Source: Tessaracoccus flavus (GTDB taxonomy: Bacteria > Actinomycetota > Actinomycetes > Propionibacteriales > Propionibacteriaceae). From it: DNA of 64,000 nucleotides. Both the position numbers and the translations under genes were made by a program. The stretch's first letter is position 1. Each line of letters starts with the position of its first letter. Shown in pieces: positions 62,899 to 64,000 of the stretch. Location of the stretch: the NCBI RefSeq assembly GCF_001997295.1, contig NZ_CP019605.1, positions 620,001 through 684,000 of the forward strand. The letters are read 5' to 3'. The notes below the pieces were generated by a model that did no database searches, was not told the origin of the DNA, and was given only the letters and a program-made list of their open reading frames with translations.

Positions 62899-63432
62899 TT
62901 AACGCGAAGGACTGTCGTCGACGGATTGGCCCGGATCGGCGCCGTGCCCGGCGCGTGGTGGGGCCAACTCCCGCACCACCTGCGGGTCCGGAAGGTAGTA
63001 CAGCGCAAGGGAGCTGAGGAGCCGCGCGGCACTCTCCAACGCCGCCGCGCGTTCCCCGTCACTCTGGCTCCGCTGAGCCAGCCGCAGGCTCCCGGCGGCA
63101 CGCTGGGCCACGGCCCGCGCGGTGGCGGGAAGATGATGAAGGCCGAGCGTCTCCGCATGTGCGCGGGCGGCGTCGAACCTCACCTGGATCTCTGCGGCGA
63201 GCCTCGCCTGCTCGCCGGGCGACAGCGTGGCGGCGGAGTCGTCCCAGCCCATCAGCGCAACGTGGAACTCCCTCGTCTGCGGCACAGTCGTATCGAAGAG
63301 GGCGGAGTTCTCGATCCTGTAGACCACGTCCTCCCGGAGAGCTCCGTAGGTTTCCTTGACTGCGTCGACGCGATCCGTGGCAGCATCCGCCGGCTCGGCC
63401 CCGAGCGCCCCGGAGTGGGCCCGGCGATACAC
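62899..63432 (-). CDS. Hypothetical helical protein, start probably lost to a frameshift
   Basis: The 177-aa reading from GTG 63432 is not one I recognise: mostly helical, with YRIENSALFDTTVPQTREF, a cytoplasmic-looking middle and a Pro/Asp-rich tail. The same frame stays open and protein-like for 26 codons upstream (TRQTEIPGPDGKTLAITDV) but has no ATG, GTG or TTG. An ATG at 63514 in another frame has TACCCT six bases upstream, the local leaderless pattern; removing one G from GAGGGCAGG (63491-63501, minus strand) would join them. The true gene is therefore probably 62899-63514 with a one-base insertion. Confidence 0.6.
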   Translation of the reverse strand: MYRRAHSGALGAEPADAATDRVDAVKETYGALREDVVYRIENSALFDTTVPQTREFHVALMGWDDSAATLSPGEQARLAAEIQVRFDAARAHAETLGLHHLPATARAVAQRAAGSLRLAQRSQSDGERAAALESAARLLSSLALYYLPDPQVVRELAPPRAGHGADPGQSVDDSPSR

Positions 63433-63550
63433 GTCGGTGATCGCCAGCGTCTTCCCGTCGGGGCCGGGGATCTCCGTCTGCCGGGTGGCACCTGCCCTCC
63501 CGATGACCGGTCATGGGCCCAGGGTAACCCCGAACCGGTGCAGCGGGTGC

Positions 63551-64000
63551 TCAGCGGAGCCAGGCGCGGATCGCGGCCAGGCGCTCGTCCACCTGGTGCT
63601 GCGACGCCTGCGCGAGCTTGGGGCCGCCGCACTCGCGTCGCAGATCGGCGTGCACATGGCTGTGCGGGACGCCCTTGAGGCGGGCGTACTGCGCCACGAG
63701 CGAATTGAGCTCCTTGCGCTTCGAGGCGAGCGCCCGGTGGAGCGCAACCTCAGGCTCTGCACGTCGGTCCTGTTTCTCGCGCCGACGGAGCTGGCGGCGT
63801 TGCCGCTCTGCCAGCAGGACGCTGACCTGCGCCGGTTCGAGCAGGCCTGGCAGGCCCAGGTAGTCCTGCTCGTCGGCCGACGTCGGCTCCGCGTGCATGC
63901 CGAACGCCTGGGAGTCGAACAGGACGTGGTCGAACGTCGCCTGCGACTCGAGGGCCTCGAACTCTCCGAGGAGGTCGTCGGACGCCTTGTCGGCGCGGTT
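63551..64000 (-). CDS. C-terminal part of a probable DEAD/DEAH-type helicase, running off the right edge
   Basis: The frame is open from the window edge to the stop at 63551. Visible segments are DLLGEFEALESQATFDHVLF, DEQDYLGLPGLLEPAQVSVL, a basic region, RKELNSLVAQYARLKGVPHS and LRRECGGPKLAQASQHQVDE. These resemble the C-terminus of actinobacterial ATP-dependent helicases as I remember them (the RKELNSLV...H..LRR.CGGP..AQA pattern). No helicase motif is inside the window, so the assignment is tentative. Confidence 0.5.
   Translation of the reverse strand, partial: NRADKASDDLLGEFEALESQATFDHVLFDSQAFGMHAEPTSADEQDYLGLPGLLEPAQVSVLLAERQRRQLRRREKQDRRAEPEVALHRALASKRKELNSLVAQYARLKGVPHSHVHADLRRECGGPKLAQASQHQVDERLAAIRAWLR

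Overview
The window is high-GC, densely coding, actinobacterial DNA. Supporting signs are a zinc-binding L33, a FAS1-like/MaoC dehydratase pair beside rpmG, an MptB-like mannosyltransferase, an NnrD-type hydrate dehydratase and many GTG starts. Pyruvate formate-lyase suggests a facultative anaerobe. I infer Propionibacteriales, probably Propionibacteriaceae (Tessaracoccus-like). The genus is inference, not read from a marker.

The backbone is the translation/transcription gene block, all on the + strand: tRNA-Thr, tRNA-Met, rpmG, hadA-hadB-murB (11.3-13.7 kb); tRNA-Trp, secE, nusG, rplK, rplA (20.8-23.7 kb); rplJ-rplL with a leader and attenuator (30.0-31.3 kb); rpoB-rpoC (31.6-39.1 kb); rpsL-rpsG-fusA (48.5-51.5 kb); tuf (55.9-57.1 kb). 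It is split by accessory islands. These are a peptidoglycan hydrolase, an M20 amidohydrolase and a heterodimeric ABC exporter (13.7-20.5 kb); pcp, an enoyl-CoA hydratase, a phosphatase, nnrD and an amino-acid ABC importer (23.8-29.9 kb); a sugar ABC importer, a ROK regulator and a secreted GH3 glycosidase (39.6-48.2 kb); and pflB-pflA plus vapBC, which separate fusA from tuf (51.7-55.7 kb). The left 10 kb holds a split SWIM/SNF2 helicase, an orphan nuoB-nuoC-nuoI trio, a mannosyltransferase, exonuclease III, an alpha/beta hydrolase, a YajQ protein and a TauE exporter. The right end holds glnS, a DUF4112-like protein, gltX, a glutathionyl-hydroquinone-reductase-like protein and two poorly known genes.

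The most striking non-genic feature is a family of four intergenic elements (10.0, 20.5, 39.2 and 61.8 kb) with one exact architecture. The heptamer CGCCAAC repeats every 20 bp (7 conserved + 13 variable). It is followed by 6 nt, a conserved 34-nt hairpin, 6 nt, and then the inverted heptamer GTTGGCG, again every 20 bp. Unit numbers differ between loci, but the geometry is kept apart from one spacer longer and one shorter by 1 nt. I know of no described element of this form.

Other notable features are: four copies of a secreted cysteine-containing domain, of which only the one fused to the GH3 enzyme is intact; a 60-bp tandem array abutting the last remnant of that domain; a 164-bp element with 20-bp terminal inverted repeats beginning at the pflA stop codon; and many genes with a -10-like hexamer 6-10 nt before the start codon and no obvious Shine-Dalgarno, which suggests leaderless transcription. 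At least two genes appear broken by one-base length changes in G/C runs and one by an in-frame TGA. Assembly error must be excluded before reading biology into those.
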